The notes under the pieces: model-generated
Told to the model about the DNA's origin: nothing
The model's input: only the letters and a program-made list of their open reading frames with translations
The model's database searches: none
Program-made: the position numbers and the translations under genes
Shown here: positions 40,950 to 50,120 of the stretch, in pieces
How the letters are laid out: the number at the start of each line of letters is the position of its first letter
How positions within the stretch are numbered: the first letter of the stretch is position 1
Assembly: GCF_050896395.1 (NCBI RefSeq)
Contig: NZ_JBPBBA010000009.1
Location: 1-64,000 of the forward strand
Length of the DNA: 64,000 nucleotides
Origin: Nioella aestuarii
GTDB taxonomy: Bacteria > Pseudomonadota > Alphaproteobacteria > Rhodobacterales > Rhodobacteraceae
Direction: 5' to 3'

Positions 40950-41742
40950 TTGGGCCTCTTGGTCTGACTTGGATCGGCGCGAATGTCTCGGTCTGGCGCA
41001 GGGTGGCCTTGCCCGCCTTCACCAGTTCCAGGGAAGCTGCAAAAGTTGAGGCGGTTGCCGAGCGACGCTTCATCGGATCGCGCCGCCAGCCATCGGGGAT
41101 GAAGGTCGAGATATCAACCCAATCGCCCGAAAAGCCGATCATCGAGCGCATCCGTTCCAACGCCTCCTCCATGGTGAAGATCGAGTCGCGGTCAAGCACG
41201 AAGGGGCGGAATTCATCGCGGGTGCGCGTGCGCGCATAGGCCTGCATCAGGTCCAGAAGCGACGCCGTATAGGTGACCTTGCGGGCGGTTTCCATCTGCT
41301 CGGGAAGGCCACGGATAAAGCGATCCTTGCCCAGTTGATCCCGCGCCATGATCCGCGCTGCCCGATCCCGCATCGCCTGCAGGCGTTTCAGCTGGAAGGC
41401 AAGATGGGCGGCCAGTTCCTCGCCGGTTGGCCCCTCTTCCGACGGGTCCGGGGGCAGTAGCAGCCGGGATTTCAGGAAGGCCAGCCAAGCGGCCATGACA
41501 AGGTAATCGGCGGCCAGTTCAATACGCAGCGAGCGGGCCTTTTCAACGAAGGCCAGGTATTGCTCGGCCAGTTTCAGGACCGAGATCTTACGCAGGTCCA
41601 CCTTCTGCGTGCGGCTGAGCGTCAGCAACACGTCGAGCGGTCCTTCAAACCCGTCCACATCGACGATCAAAGCCTCAGCCGCGCGCCGTTCGGCGACGGA
41701 GTCCCAAAGATCTTCTGGCTGGCGATCTGTGCTGTCTGACAT
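40939..41742 (-). CDS. scpA: Segregation and condensation protein ScpA
   Basis: 267 residues from the ATG at 41742 (MSDSTDRQPEDLWDSVAERR). An in-frame ATG at 41808 would add 22 residues without family support, and neither start has a strong ribosome site. The kleisin motif VDGFEGPLDVLLTLSRTQKV is followed by LRKISVLKLAEQYLAFV and YLVMAAWLAFLKSRLLLPPD, all diagnostic. The C-terminal winged helix binds SMC. It lies downstream of nagZ in the same direction. Confidence 0.95.
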   Translation of the reverse strand: MSDSTDRQPEDLWDSVAERRAAEALIVDVDGFEGPLDVLLTLSRTQKVDLRKISVLKLAEQYLAFVEKARSLRIELAADYLVMAAWLAFLKSRLLLPPDPSEEGPTGEELAAHLAFQLKRLQAMRDRAARIMARDQLGKDRFIRGLPEQMETARKVTYTASLLDLMQAYARTRTRDEFRPFVLDRDSIFTMEEALERMRSMIGFSGDWVDISTFIPDGWRRDPMKRRSATASTFAASLELVKAGKATLRQTETFAPIQVRPRGPNDR

Positions 41743-41871
41743 CGGGTCGGGTCCAAGGTGAAGGGGACCAAAGTCCCGGTCCGGCAAGAGAATGTCAAGA
41801 TCACGCATGGGACGCCGGGACGCGATTTCGAAATCGCGTTTTTGCTCACCGCGTTTGGCGATCCAGCTCTG

Positions 41872-42873
41872 TCACATCAGAAGGGCGTTAAGCTCAGCCA
41901 AGGCAGCGTCGTCCGTCATGTCAACCGGAGCACGACGGCGACCAAGGGCGCGCTCAAGCCGCTTCGAAGCGGCTTCGCCCAGCCTTCCCGCCGCCGCGGC
42001 CACCTCGGCCATCTCCTCGGGCTTGCCATTGCAATGCAAAACCACGTCGCAGCCCGCCGCAATCGCCCCTGCCGCACGCGCGGCGATCCCGCCGGGCAGC
42101 GCGTTCATCGACAGGTCATCGGTCATCAGCAGACCGTCAAAACCGATCTCTTCGCGGATCACCTGGATCATGGCGAGGCTCAGTGTGGCCGGGGCGTCTG
42201 CGTCGATCTCTTCGAAAACCAGATGCGCGCTCATTCCCCAGTTCAGATCATTCAGCGCCCGGAAGGCTGCGAAATCCGTCTTCTCCAGTTCACCGCGCGA
42301 CGCCGTGACTTGCGGCAGATCGTGGTGACTGTCGCGTGTGGCAAGCCCATGACCCGGCAGATGTTTCACAACCGGAAAGACCCCGGCATCTGCCAGCCCC
42401 TCGGCCACCGCGCGCGAATTCTCCACGACCGTGGCAAGATCTTCCCCGTAGCAGCGGTTGCGCAGAAACGGGTGGGTATCAGCCCGCGCGATATCGGCAC
42501 AGGGGGCACAGTTGCCATCGATGCCAAGCGCCAGATGTTCCCGGCCAATCAGCAAACTGCGCAGATACATCGACCGCGCGGCGCGGTCCGGCCCTGCCGC
42601 CATCACCTGATCCAGGGGCGGCATCCACTCGCGCCACTGGGGCGCGCGAAGGCGCTGCACGCGGCCACCTTCCTGATCGACAAAGATCGGGGCTTGCCAC
42701 CCCACGGCATCGCGTAACGCGCCAGTCAGCCGTACCACCTGTTCGGGTGTGTCCACGTTGCGGGCAAAGAGGATGAACCCCACCGGATCCACCTCCGCAA
42801 AAAACGAAGCCTCGGCGCGCGACAAGTGCGGGCCGAGGCAACCGAAGATCGTGGCCGAACGGACGGGCTGCAT
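41872..42873 (-). CDS. nagZ: Beta-N-acetylhexosaminidase NagZ
   Basis: 333 residues, GH3 family, cytoplasmic. It removes N-acetylglucosamine from recycled anhydro-muropeptides. The motif KHLPGHGLATRDSHHDLPQV includes the flexible-loop Asp-His catalytic pair, and the nucleophile Asp is in LLMTDDLSMNAL. The active-site start VDQEGGRVQRL is complete. It is the usual size for alphaproteobacterial NagZ. It lies six bases after the SPOR gene, and both belong to cell-wall turnover. Confidence 0.95.
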   Translation of the reverse strand: MQPVRSATIFGCLGPHLSRAEASFFAEVDPVGFILFARNVDTPEQVVRLTGALRDAVGWQAPIFVDQEGGRVQRLRAPQWREWMPPLDQVMAAGPDRAARSMYLRSLLIGREHLALGIDGNCAPCADIARADTHPFLRNRCYGEDLATVVENSRAVAEGLADAGVFPVVKHLPGHGLATRDSHHDLPQVTASRGELEKTDFAAFRALNDLNWGMSAHLVFEEIDADAPATLSLAMIQVIREEIGFDGLLMTDDLSMNALPGGIAARAAGAIAAGCDVVLHCNGKPEEMAEVAAAAGRLGEAASKRLERALGRRRAPVDMTDDAALAELNALLM

Positions 42874-42879
42874 CGCAGG

Positions 42880-43848
42880 TCAGCGCACGGTGACGGGGAT
42901 GCAGGGCGCGCCCTGCGCATTCAGAGCGGTGCAGAACCGGCGCGCATCCGACAGGTCGTCAAAACCATGCGCCCGCAGGCGGAAAAAGGCCCGGCCACCA
43001 GACACGGCGCGCTGGATCACACGATCCTTGTCACTGAAAAAATCGGGGTAAAGCCGCGCCAGACGCGTCCATTCCTCTCGTGCCGTTTCGGCATCATCAA
43101 AGGCCCCGAGTTGGACCAGCCGGGTGCCGGTTGCCAGCCCTTCGGCCTCAATCTCGTTCACCGATCCCGTGACCGGTTGCGCGGCGGCCGGAACCGCCGG
43201 ATCCAACGAGGCGACCAGGACCACGTTTTCAGGGCGGCTCAGCGGGCGCAAAGAGCGGCTCACACCGGGAATGGTAGAGGAGATCACTTCGATCACAGGG
43301 CGTGGCGTGCCGGTCAGGGCCTCGGCCACCGCCGCGTCCACCGGGTTCACGGCGGCGGCATTGCCGGGTTCCACAACCGGATCCAAAGGTTCCAGCGGGC
43401 TCGCATCCTCAAGCAGCCGATCGATCAGTGCCAGCGTTTCCTCTCCCGTACCGCTTGCGGCGGGTCCGGTCTCGGTCGGCAAACTGGCCGAGCTCAGGTC
43501 GATTTCTTCGATATCAAGCGGCGCAGGCGCCAGAACGATACGTTCCGCAGCGGGCGCGGCCTCTGCCCCTTCGGTGATGCGGTTCACGGCCAGACCCTGA
43601 TGGTCGGCCACGCTGCCACCGGGATTTTCCGGCGCCACGCGCATCGGCCCTTCCAACGCCCGGATCACCGGCACGCCGGAGACATCCCGAACCGTCAGTT
43701 GCCAGGCCCAGATCGCCAACCCCACGATAAGACAGACCGACATCATCGCGCCGATCCAATTGACGATGATTGACATGCCTGACGTGGTTACGGCGCCCTC
43801 GGAGCCATACCGGGACGCGGGTTCGTCGTAATACTCAATATCTGCCAT
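42880..43848 (-). CDS. Membrane-anchored SPOR-domain protein
   Basis: 322 residues. One membrane segment (about residues 27-50, IVNWIGAMMSVCLIVGLAIW) follows a short cytoplasmic tail. A long Pro/Ala/Glu-rich periplasmic stretch (60-240) leads to a C-terminal SPOR domain (RLVQLGAFDDAETAREEWTR, then RAFFRLRAHGFDDLSDARRF). SPOR domains bind denuded septal glycan, so a role at the division site is likely. The neighbours argS upstream and nagZ downstream match the order seen in many Rhodobacteraceae. Confidence 0.9.
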   Translation of the reverse strand: MADIEYYDEPASRYGSEGAVTTSGMSIIVNWIGAMMSVCLIVGLAIWAWQLTVRDVSGVPVIRALEGPMRVAPENPGGSVADHQGLAVNRITEGAEAAPAAERIVLAPAPLDIEEIDLSSASLPTETGPAASGTGEETLALIDRLLEDASPLEPLDPVVEPGNAAAVNPVDAAVAEALTGTPRPVIEVISSTIPGVSRSLRPLSRPENVVLVASLDPAVPAAAQPVTGSVNEIEAEGLATGTRLVQLGAFDDAETAREEWTRLARLYPDFFSDKDRVIQRAVSGGRAFFRLRAHGFDDLSDARRFCTALNAQGAPCIPVTVR

Positions 43849-43973
43849 GCCTGCCCTCGCTCCCCGGTATGGGCAGTCCGCAAAAGGCGCGGCACACCGG
43901 GTTATTTCATAGCCTGCTCGTTGCCCGGTCTTCGCTGTTCAAATGGACCCCCCGTTATCTTTCGGGGCTGCCC

Positions 43974-45704
43974 TCAGCGCATTTCTTCGACCGGAGTCAC
44001 GCCCAAGATACCAAGACCGTTGGAAATAACAACCTGAACGGCACGGATGAGCGCAAGTTTTGCTTTCGATGCAACAGGGTCGTCTTCCTGAAGGAAGCGC
44101 AGGCCCGGTTCAGCGTTGCCCTTGTTCCAAAGCCCGTGGAATTCGCTGGCAAGATCATAGAGATAGAAGGCCACCCGGTGCGGCTCGTGGCTGGTGGCCG
44201 CGATTTCCACAAGGCGTGGCCATTCCGCCAGCTTCGCGGCCAGCGCGAACTCCGCCGGATGGGTGATGGCGGAAAGGTCCGAGGCGTCCGCAGCAATCCC
44301 CGCTTCAGCCGCCTTGCGCATCACAGAACAGATCCGCGCATGGGCATATTGCACATACCAAACCGGGTTGTCCTTGGACTGTTCCCGCACTTTATCCAGG
44401 TCGAAATCGAGCGGCGCATCGTTCTTGCGCGTCAGCATGACGAAGCGGGTCACATCCGCGCCCACAAGGTCCACCACGTCGCGCAGGGTCACGAAGGTGC
44501 CCGCGCGCTTGGACATCTTGAAGGGCTGGCCGTTCTGGTAGAGCTTCACCAGCTGCGTCAGCTTGATGTCCAGCGGCACCCGGCCAGCGGACAAGGCAGA
44601 TACAGCGGCCTTCATCCGCTTGACATAGCCGCCGTGGTCGGCCCCGAAAATGTCGATCAGCGCGTCAAAGCCCCGCTGAACCTTGTCATAGTGATAGGCG
44701 ATATCGGGTGCGAAATAGGTCCAGGCGCCGTCCGATTTCATGATCGGGCGGTCCACGTCATCGCCATAGTCGGTCGACTTGAACAGGGTCTGCTCGCGCG
44801 GCTCCCAATCTTCGGGCGTCTTGCCCTTGGGCGGCTCCAGCGTGCCCTTGTAAATCAGGCCCTTGGCCTTCAGATCCTCGATCGCCGCCTCGATCCGGCC
44901 CGTGCCGTACAGGGACTTCTCGGAATAGAAGACATCCATCTTGACGCCAAGCTGCAACAGATCGGCGCGGATCAGCTCCATCATCGCCTCGGTGGCATAG
45001 TCGCGCACCGGAGCAAGCCAGTCAGCCTCGGGCTTGCCCACAAAGGCGTCACCCACCTTTGCTTTCAGCGCCTCGCCCACCTCGATCAGGTAGTCGCCGG
45101 GATAGGTGCCATCCTCGAACGCCACCTCCTGCCCGTGGGCTTCGAGGTAGCGCAGGTAGACTGACCGCGCCAGGACATCGACCTGTGCGCCGCCATCGTT
45201 GATATAGTATTCGCGCGTCACGTCATGGCCCGCAAAGGCCAGCAAGGACGCCAGCGCATCGCCGAAAACCGCGCCGCGTGTATGGCCCACATGCAGCGGC
45301 CCGGTGGGGTTCGCACTTACGTATTCGACGTTGACCTTTTGGCCCTGCCCCATGTCGGACCGGCCATAGTCGGCACCGGCCGCCAGAACCCCCGCGATGA
45401 CGCTCCGCCAGGTGGCGTCCGACAGACGCAGGTTCAGAAAACCGGGACCTGCCACTTCAGCGGTCTCGATCCGTGCATCTGCCGCCAGCTTACCTGCCAG
45501 CGCCTCGGCAATATCGCGCGGCTTCATGCCTGCGGGTTTTGCCAGCACCATTGCAGCATTGGTGGCCATATCCCCGTGGGCTGCATCGCGCGGCGGTTCC
45601 ACGGCAACGTTCTTCATGTCCAGCCCATCGGGCAGCACCCCGTCAGAGGTGAGCGCCTCAAGGCTCTCGATCACAAGCGCACGGATATCGGCGAAAAGGG
45701 TCAT
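43974..45704 (-). CDS. argS: Arginine-tRNA ligase
   Basis: 576 residues, class I synthetase. The ATP motif HIGH appears as HVGHTR in PTGPLHVGHTRGAVFGDA, and the KMSK loop as FKMSKRAGTFVTL. The C-terminal anticodon domain (DALM-type) ends in LGILGVTPVEEM. The start at 45704 (MTLFADIRALVIESLEAL) fits the family N-terminus, has AGGA upstream, and removes a spurious 19-residue extension. Housekeeping gene of the conserved dgt-argS-SPOR-nagZ-scpAB block. Confidence 0.96.
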   Translation of the reverse strand: MTLFADIRALVIESLEALTSDGVLPDGLDMKNVAVEPPRDAAHGDMATNAAMVLAKPAGMKPRDIAEALAGKLAADARIETAEVAGPGFLNLRLSDATWRSVIAGVLAAGADYGRSDMGQGQKVNVEYVSANPTGPLHVGHTRGAVFGDALASLLAFAGHDVTREYYINDGGAQVDVLARSVYLRYLEAHGQEVAFEDGTYPGDYLIEVGEALKAKVGDAFVGKPEADWLAPVRDYATEAMMELIRADLLQLGVKMDVFYSEKSLYGTGRIEAAIEDLKAKGLIYKGTLEPPKGKTPEDWEPREQTLFKSTDYGDDVDRPIMKSDGAWTYFAPDIAYHYDKVQRGFDALIDIFGADHGGYVKRMKAAVSALSAGRVPLDIKLTQLVKLYQNGQPFKMSKRAGTFVTLRDVVDLVGADVTRFVMLTRKNDAPLDFDLDKVREQSKDNPVWYVQYAHARICSVMRKAAEAGIAADASDLSAITHPAEFALAAKLAEWPRLVEIAATSHEPHRVAFYLYDLASEFHGLWNKGNAEPGLRFLQEDDPVASKAKLALIRAVQVVISNGLGILGVTPVEEMR

Positions 45705-45986
45705 GTCATACAGGTCCTGTCTGATTGAGCGCGGGTTTATCACGGGCACCGCCAAGGTCAATCACCGAGCAACCTCAGCCTATCATCTTGGCCAAAATAC
45801 CTTTGGGACGCCGTCTGCAACGAGACGGAGTCAGGGCCGCTTTGCTCCGCTCGATCTTGCAGAGCAACGGGATGCTCTTGTTCCGTGGCAACACGGCACG
45901 GGCGAGCGCCCCCGCGCATGCGGGGGTCGAGCCGGGTCGTTCACGGGTCGACGCCGGAAGGCGGCGACGATACTTTGGAATTTGCC

Positions 45987-46382
45987 TTACTTGGACGCCC
46001 CGCCCGGTGCCGGCGGCTCTGGTTGGTAGGACGTCACCGGTCCGCAATAGGCATAGAGCCCGGCCCAGTGTTCCTGCACGAAGACCACGTCATTGTCCCA
46101 TCCCGGCATGATCAAGTACCGCGCGGTCCAGGTCTCGCCCTCACCGGAACATTGCGCATCGTAAAGATACGCGCCGTCCATGCCGCGCACCGCTTCTGGG
46201 TTCGAGACGGTGCAGGCGCTTTCGTAGAACAAAATCTCCCACCCGCTCAGCTCCATCACACCATCGCTATAGGGGTTGCCGCTGCACGCGTTCAGCTCAT
46301 ATCGGCCCTGCGGCAGGTTCTGGGCAAAGGCGGCGCTGGCAGACAGAGACAACAGGCCGGCAGAGGCAATCATACGGATCAT
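45987..46382 (-). CDS. Small secreted Cys-rich protein of unknown function
   Basis: 131 residues, start at 46382 (MIRMIASAGLLSLSASAAFA), a clear signal peptide with GGGAG upstream. The mature part has five Cys (LNACSG, ESACTV, DAQCSG, AYCGP and a partner region) and aromatic-rich strands (WEILFYES, WAGLYAYCGP). No known domain was recognised. It ends in a Pro-rich tail. It sits between dgt and argS, two genes that are neighbours in relatives, so it looks like a lineage-specific insertion. Location is probably periplasmic. Confidence 0.72.
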   Translation of the reverse strand: MIRMIASAGLLSLSASAAFAQNLPQGRYELNACSGNPYSDGVMELSGWEILFYESACTVSNPEAVRGMDGAYLYDAQCSGEGETWTARYLIMPGWDNDVVFVQEHWAGLYAYCGPVTSYQPEPPAPGGASK

Positions 46383-46441
46383 GTCAAACTCCCTTTGGGT
46401 GAAATCATTCCCGAAAGCAGAGCATGACCCACCCCGTCCTG

Positions 46442-47584
46442 TCACGTCTTTCCTGTCAGCGCGCCATGCTGTTGCAGCGCGAACCGGTCGGTCATTCCGG
46501 CAATGTAGTCGGCGACCAGCCGGGCGCGGGCGGTTTCATCCCGTGCGGCCTCCACATCCTGCTGCCATTCCTCCGGCAGCATCTCGGGGCGTGCCATGTA
46601 TAGGGGGAACAGCTCTTCCACCACCCGTGTGACCCGTCTGCGCATTTCAACGACCGATGGCGCGCGGTACATGCGCGAAAACAGGAATGCCCGGATCTCT
46701 TTCAGATCGGCAAACAAGGCGTCCGAGAACCGTACCATCGGGCGCCCTGCCCCGCGCAGCTCTGCCACGCTTTGCGGGTCGGCCTCTGCCAGTCTTGCGC
46801 GAGAGGTGTCGATCACATCCGACACCATCACCCCGAAGACCCTGCGCAGCGCCTCCGCCCGGCGGCGTTTCAACTCCAGCCCCGGCCAATCCCGATCAAC
46901 CTCTGCATAGGCTGCGCCCACGATCGGTAATTCCGCCGCCTCGGCATCGGAAAAGAGCCCTGCCCGCAGCCCGTCGGCAAGATCATGGTTGTTGTAGGCC
47001 ACATCGTCAGACACGGCGGCCACCTGCGCCTCGCCGCTGGCATGGGTATTCAGCTCCAGGTCATGGCGGGCGTCATAATCGGCCAGCGCGAAGGGCAGCG
47101 GCGCGGGCACGGGGCCATTGTGCTTGGCGATCCCTTCCAGCGTTTCCCAGGTCAGGTTCAACCCGTCAAACCCTGCATAGTTACGTTCCAATGACGTCAC
47201 GATCTTGAGCGCCTGCGCGTTGTGATCGAACCCGCCATAGGGGGCCATCAGCGCATTCAACGCGTCCTCTCCGGTATGGCCAAAGGGCGTGTGGCCCAGA
47301 TCATGGGCCAGCGCCACGGCTTCGGTCAGATCCTCGTTCAGCCCAAGCGCACGGGCAATGGTGCGCGCCACTTGCGCCACCTCGATGGAATGGGTCAGCC
47401 GGGTGCGGAAATAATCGCCCTCATGTTCCACGAAGACCTGGGTCTTGTGCTTGAGCCTGCGAAACGCGCCCGCATGGATGATCCGGTCGCGGTCGCGTTG
47501 GAAGGGCGAGCGAAAGGCGCTCTCCTCCTCAGTGAACAGCCTGCCCCGGCTTTGGTCTGGCTTGCAGGCATAGGGTGCTGCCAT
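46442..47584 (-). CDS. dgt: dGTP triphosphohydrolase-like protein
   Basis: 380 residues, HD-domain family, type 2 subgroup. It hydrolyses deoxynucleoside triphosphates to nucleoside and tripolyphosphate. The N-terminal RDRDRIIHAGAFRRLKHKTQ and RLTHSIEVAQVARTIAR are the family start, and the metal-binding HD motif is ALAHDLGHTPFGHTGE. A further Asp ligand region is AVSDDVAYNNHDLADGLRAG. It is a housekeeping gene near argS and erpA, as usual. Confidence 0.94.
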   Translation of the reverse strand: MAAPYACKPDQSRGRLFTEEESAFRSPFQRDRDRIIHAGAFRRLKHKTQVFVEHEGDYFRTRLTHSIEVAQVARTIARALGLNEDLTEAVALAHDLGHTPFGHTGEDALNALMAPYGGFDHNAQALKIVTSLERNYAGFDGLNLTWETLEGIAKHNGPVPAPLPFALADYDARHDLELNTHASGEAQVAAVSDDVAYNNHDLADGLRAGLFSDAEAAELPIVGAAYAEVDRDWPGLELKRRRAEALRRVFGVMVSDVIDTSRARLAEADPQSVAELRGAGRPMVRFSDALFADLKEIRAFLFSRMYRAPSVVEMRRRVTRVVEELFPLYMARPEMLPEEWQQDVEAARDETARARLVADYIAGMTDRFALQQHGALTGKT

Positions 47585-47677
47585 CGCCCCTGCCTCCCTT
47601 TATTCTGTGGTCCCCACGGCTCTGCCCGCCGCATTTATCCACAGGCTATAGCAGTGGCAGCAAGCGCTGACGAGGGG

Positions 47678-49117
47678 TCACTCGGTCGAGAACCAGCCGA
47701 TCATGGTCGAGACCAGCGAGCCGATCACAGGCAGCTGCGCGACCGTGCTTTCCAGAAAGCCCTGTGCAGCTTCCGCCACGAAGGCCCGCCCCTGAAGCAT
47801 CCTCTCCAACTCTCGCGAACAGTCGGCGCTGCCGGTGACGGACTGATCATTATTGGCGATCGCCGCGTTGAGCAGCTCGAGACAATCGGCCGCCTGCAAG
47901 ATGCCCGCCGTGCTTTGCCCCGCCAGCCCAGAGGCGGCACCGAAAGCACCTGCAAAGATCGCGGTCGGCGGGCGTTGCCCGGCCAATGCGACGGCACTGC
48001 CGACCTCTGAGATGATAACGCGCAACTCGCGCACCTCGGGGGTCGAATCCTCGCTGACACCGAGCGTCAGCAGGCTGGCATGAAGCACGGACACGAAGCG
48101 CAGAGCCGGAGAGTTGGGCCGCGTCGGGTCGATCAGATCGTTGCGCATGCGGATCAGGCGTCGGGCCTGCGCCAGAAGCGCGGCGATCACCTCCTCCCGC
48201 TCCTCCTCTCCGGCTGCGGTGGCGGCCCCGGCGGCCAGCCGGGTCTCGTGCGACAGGTGATAGGTGAGCCGATCCTGCGCACGGGCCAGCAGATCCGCGC
48301 GGGCACGGCTGTCATCCGGCAGAGCCTCGGCCTCATCGAGGATCGCAGAAACCGGCTGGCGCAGCAGATCCGTGCGGGCCTCAAGCAGGTCGATCAATTC
48401 TTCCAAAGCATCGGCGGCGGTTGGATCGGTCAGGCGGATCAGGGCCGTGGCACTGGCCGCAAGACGGCGGTGATCTTCAGGCGAGGCATTTGCAACGGCC
48501 CGCGCCAGCGCCTCGGCCTCTGGGCGCGGATCGAGGGGACCATCCTCACGTGGGAAGATTTCCAGCCGTCCGATCTGGGCATAGTCCGGCCGGTCCAGCG
48601 CCGGCAAAACCGCGCGCGCGGCCTCCCACTGATGCTGGCCATTGAGATGCGCACTCACGGCGCGGGCCTCGGCCTCGGCCTCCAACCAATCGCCGATCTG
48701 GTCATGCAGCGTTTCGAACCGGTCAAGGGCGGGGCGCAGGACGGCCTCGGCCTCGGCAGTTGTATAGCGCCCTGACCGCACGGCACGCACCCATCCTGAC
48801 AGGGTGCGGTCAGCGGTGCGATAGAGCGGGCGCAGATGCGACCAGGACTGGAACAGCCCGCCGGAAGAGGATGTGAGGTAATCATACCCCTCCTCCGTCA
48901 CGCCCTGCCGATCGAAGACCACCCGCAAAGTTGCTTCCGATACGTCGAGATCATACTGCCGGTCATGGGTCTCATACAGCAGCGCAACGCGGTCACGGAT
49001 CGCCTGGATCGGCAGGCTGTCGGTCTGAGCGATGACCGGGGCAGTCAGGGACAGAACCGCGACCAGACCGGACAGGGCGATATTGACGAGGGTGGATTTG
49101 ATGCGCACTGCGTTCAT
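47678..49117 (-). CDS. Large secreted protein of unknown function, paralogue of 50121-51389
   Basis: 479 residues, start at 49117 (MNAVRIKSTLVNIALSGLVA), signal peptide cut near APVIAQ. The mature protein is almost all helical, Ala/Glu/Leu-rich, with a Cys pair (AADCLEL, SADCSREL) and a hydrophobic C-terminal helix region (LESTVAQLPVIGSLVSTMIG) that could anchor or insert. The segment LSGWVRAVRSGRYTTAEAEA, followed by LRPAL, parallels LSDWDQAVVEGRVTRDEAET and LAPAL in the protein at 50121-51389. No named domain was recognised. It lies between dgt and the divergent erpA. Confidence 0.72.
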   Translation of the reverse strand: MNAVRIKSTLVNIALSGLVAVLSLTAPVIAQTDSLPIQAIRDRVALLYETHDRQYDLDVSEATLRVVFDRQGVTEEGYDYLTSSSGGLFQSWSHLRPLYRTADRTLSGWVRAVRSGRYTTAEAEAVLRPALDRFETLHDQIGDWLEAEAEARAVSAHLNGQHQWEAARAVLPALDRPDYAQIGRLEIFPREDGPLDPRPEAEALARAVANASPEDHRRLAASATALIRLTDPTAADALEELIDLLEARTDLLRQPVSAILDEAEALPDDSRARADLLARAQDRLTYHLSHETRLAAGAATAAGEEEREEVIAALLAQARRLIRMRNDLIDPTRPNSPALRFVSVLHASLLTLGVSEDSTPEVRELRVIISEVGSAVALAGQRPPTAIFAGAFGAASGLAGQSTAGILQAADCLELLNAAIANNDQSVTGSADCSRELERMLQGRAFVAEAAQGFLESTVAQLPVIGSLVSTMIGWFSTE

Positions 49118-49226
49118 GTCGGACCTTTCCTGGCTTGGCCAGACCACGGGAACATTTCCAGCCTGGCTGCCCGTATGTCGTCGTCTCTGTGACGCGGGTT
49201 CAAGATATGAACGTCACTCTCTTGTG

Positions 49227-49240
49227 AGTGGATGTTACAC
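49227..49240. promoter_or_regulatory. Degenerate AGTG-N6-ACAC repeat between the secreted gene and erpA
   Basis: AGTGGATGTTACAC resembles the AGTGT-N7-ACACY repeats at 1269, 2483 and 51573 but has a six-base spacer and shorter arms. It lies 110 bases upstream of the 479-residue gene, whose paralogue carries the better site. Low confidence. Confidence 0.3.
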
Positions 49241-49293
49241 GCCCTATTTTTGTATCACGTGACCAGATTCAATCCGACCCCGGAACCCTGCCC

Positions 49294-49623
49294 ATGCTGA
49301 CCCTGCCCCCGAAAGTGACCGACCGCGCCTTTGCCCGGATCGCGGAAATCAACGAAGCATCGGGAGAGGCCAAAGCCCTGCGTGTGGCGGTTGAGGGCGG
49401 CGGATGTTCCGGGTTTCAATACGAAATCACGCTCGATGACCCGGCAACGGACGACATGGTTCTGGAAGGAAGTGGCCAGAAAGTGGTGATCGACACCGTG
49501 TCCCTGCCATTCCTCTCGGATGCCGTCATTGACTTTACCGAGGAACTGATCGGGGCCCGGTTCACCATCGAGAACCCGAACGCCACATCCTCCTGCGGCT
49601 GCGGAACGTCCTTTTCCATGTAG
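49294..49623 (+). CDS. erpA: Iron-sulfur cluster insertion protein ErpA-like
   Basis: 109 residues, A-type Fe-S carrier. The three ligand Cys are in EGGGCSGFQYEI and SSCGCGTSFSM. The start at 49294 (MLTLPPKVTDRAFARI) is the usual one; an earlier in-frame ATG at 49228 lies in the promoter region. The ribosome site is weak (GGAA). It passes [2Fe-2S]/[4Fe-4S] clusters to apo-proteins. It could equally be labelled IscA; ErpA is chosen by length and position. Confidence 0.92.
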   Translation: MLTLPPKVTDRAFARIAEINEASGEAKALRVAVEGGGCSGFQYEITLDDPATDDMVLEGSGQKVVIDTVSLPFLSDAVIDFTEELIGARFTIENPNATSSCGCGTSFSM

Positions 49624-49723
49624 AGCCTCACGGTAAAGCGCGACCGTTCCGGGGATTGACCCCGATCAAGGTCAGCACCGGGAATATCGCGCAGGCTGAG
49701 GGCAGACGACAAGGAGCTGCCCC

Positions 49724-50113
49724 ATGACCCAACCGACATTCACCGCCACGCTTGAAGCCCCGAACCTGCTGATCATCGAGGTCACGGGCGCGATGACTGC
49801 GGTCGCGATGGAGGTTGCACTGGATGTATTGGTGCCGGAAGTGCGCGATATGCATCACGGCGGGGTGCTTATGCGGGCGCAGGGGGTGGAATGGCCCACG
49901 CTTGGCGCAATAGGCGTGGAACTGCGTCACTGGGGGCAGTTGATGGCGATGATCCGCAAGGTGGACAAGGTGGCTGTGCTGACCGATCAGGGATGGCTCA
50001 GGAACCTTGCCATGGTGGAAAGCCTCTTGGTTCCAAACCTCGTCATCCGGTCCTTCGCCCCCGATCAGGAGGCCAGTGCGCGGTCATGGCTGTCCGGGGG
50101 CGTGCCGGAATAA
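49724..50113 (+). CDS. SpoIIAA-like STAS-fold protein
   Basis: 129 residues, no signal peptide. The pattern NLLIIEVTGAMTAVAMEVAL, then KVAVLTDQGWLRNLAMVESL and the end VIRSFAPDQEASARSWL fits the SpoIIAA-like family (DUF3478-type). The fold is related to STAS domains and lipid-binding CRAL-TRIO. These are small soluble proteins of unknown role. It follows erpA by 100 bases in the same direction, with GGAG before the ATG, and may have its own promoter. Confidence 0.82.
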   Translation: MTQPTFTATLEAPNLLIIEVTGAMTAVAMEVALDVLVPEVRDMHHGGVLMRAQGVEWPTLGAIGVELRHWGQLMAMIRKVDKVAVLTDQGWLRNLAMVESLLVPNLVIRSFAPDQEASARSWLSGGVPE

Positions 50114-50120
50114 TCGTTGG

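Noticed and set aside
43770..45164. 464-codon open frame antisense to argS
   Set aside because: argS has both class I motifs on the minus strand. The antisense frame has no ribosome site and no recognisable domain.
45775..46047. 90-codon Arg-rich open frame between argS and the 131-residue secreted gene
   Set aside because: It overlaps the real secreted gene in another frame and has a basic low-complexity composition typical of GC-rich intergenic DNA.
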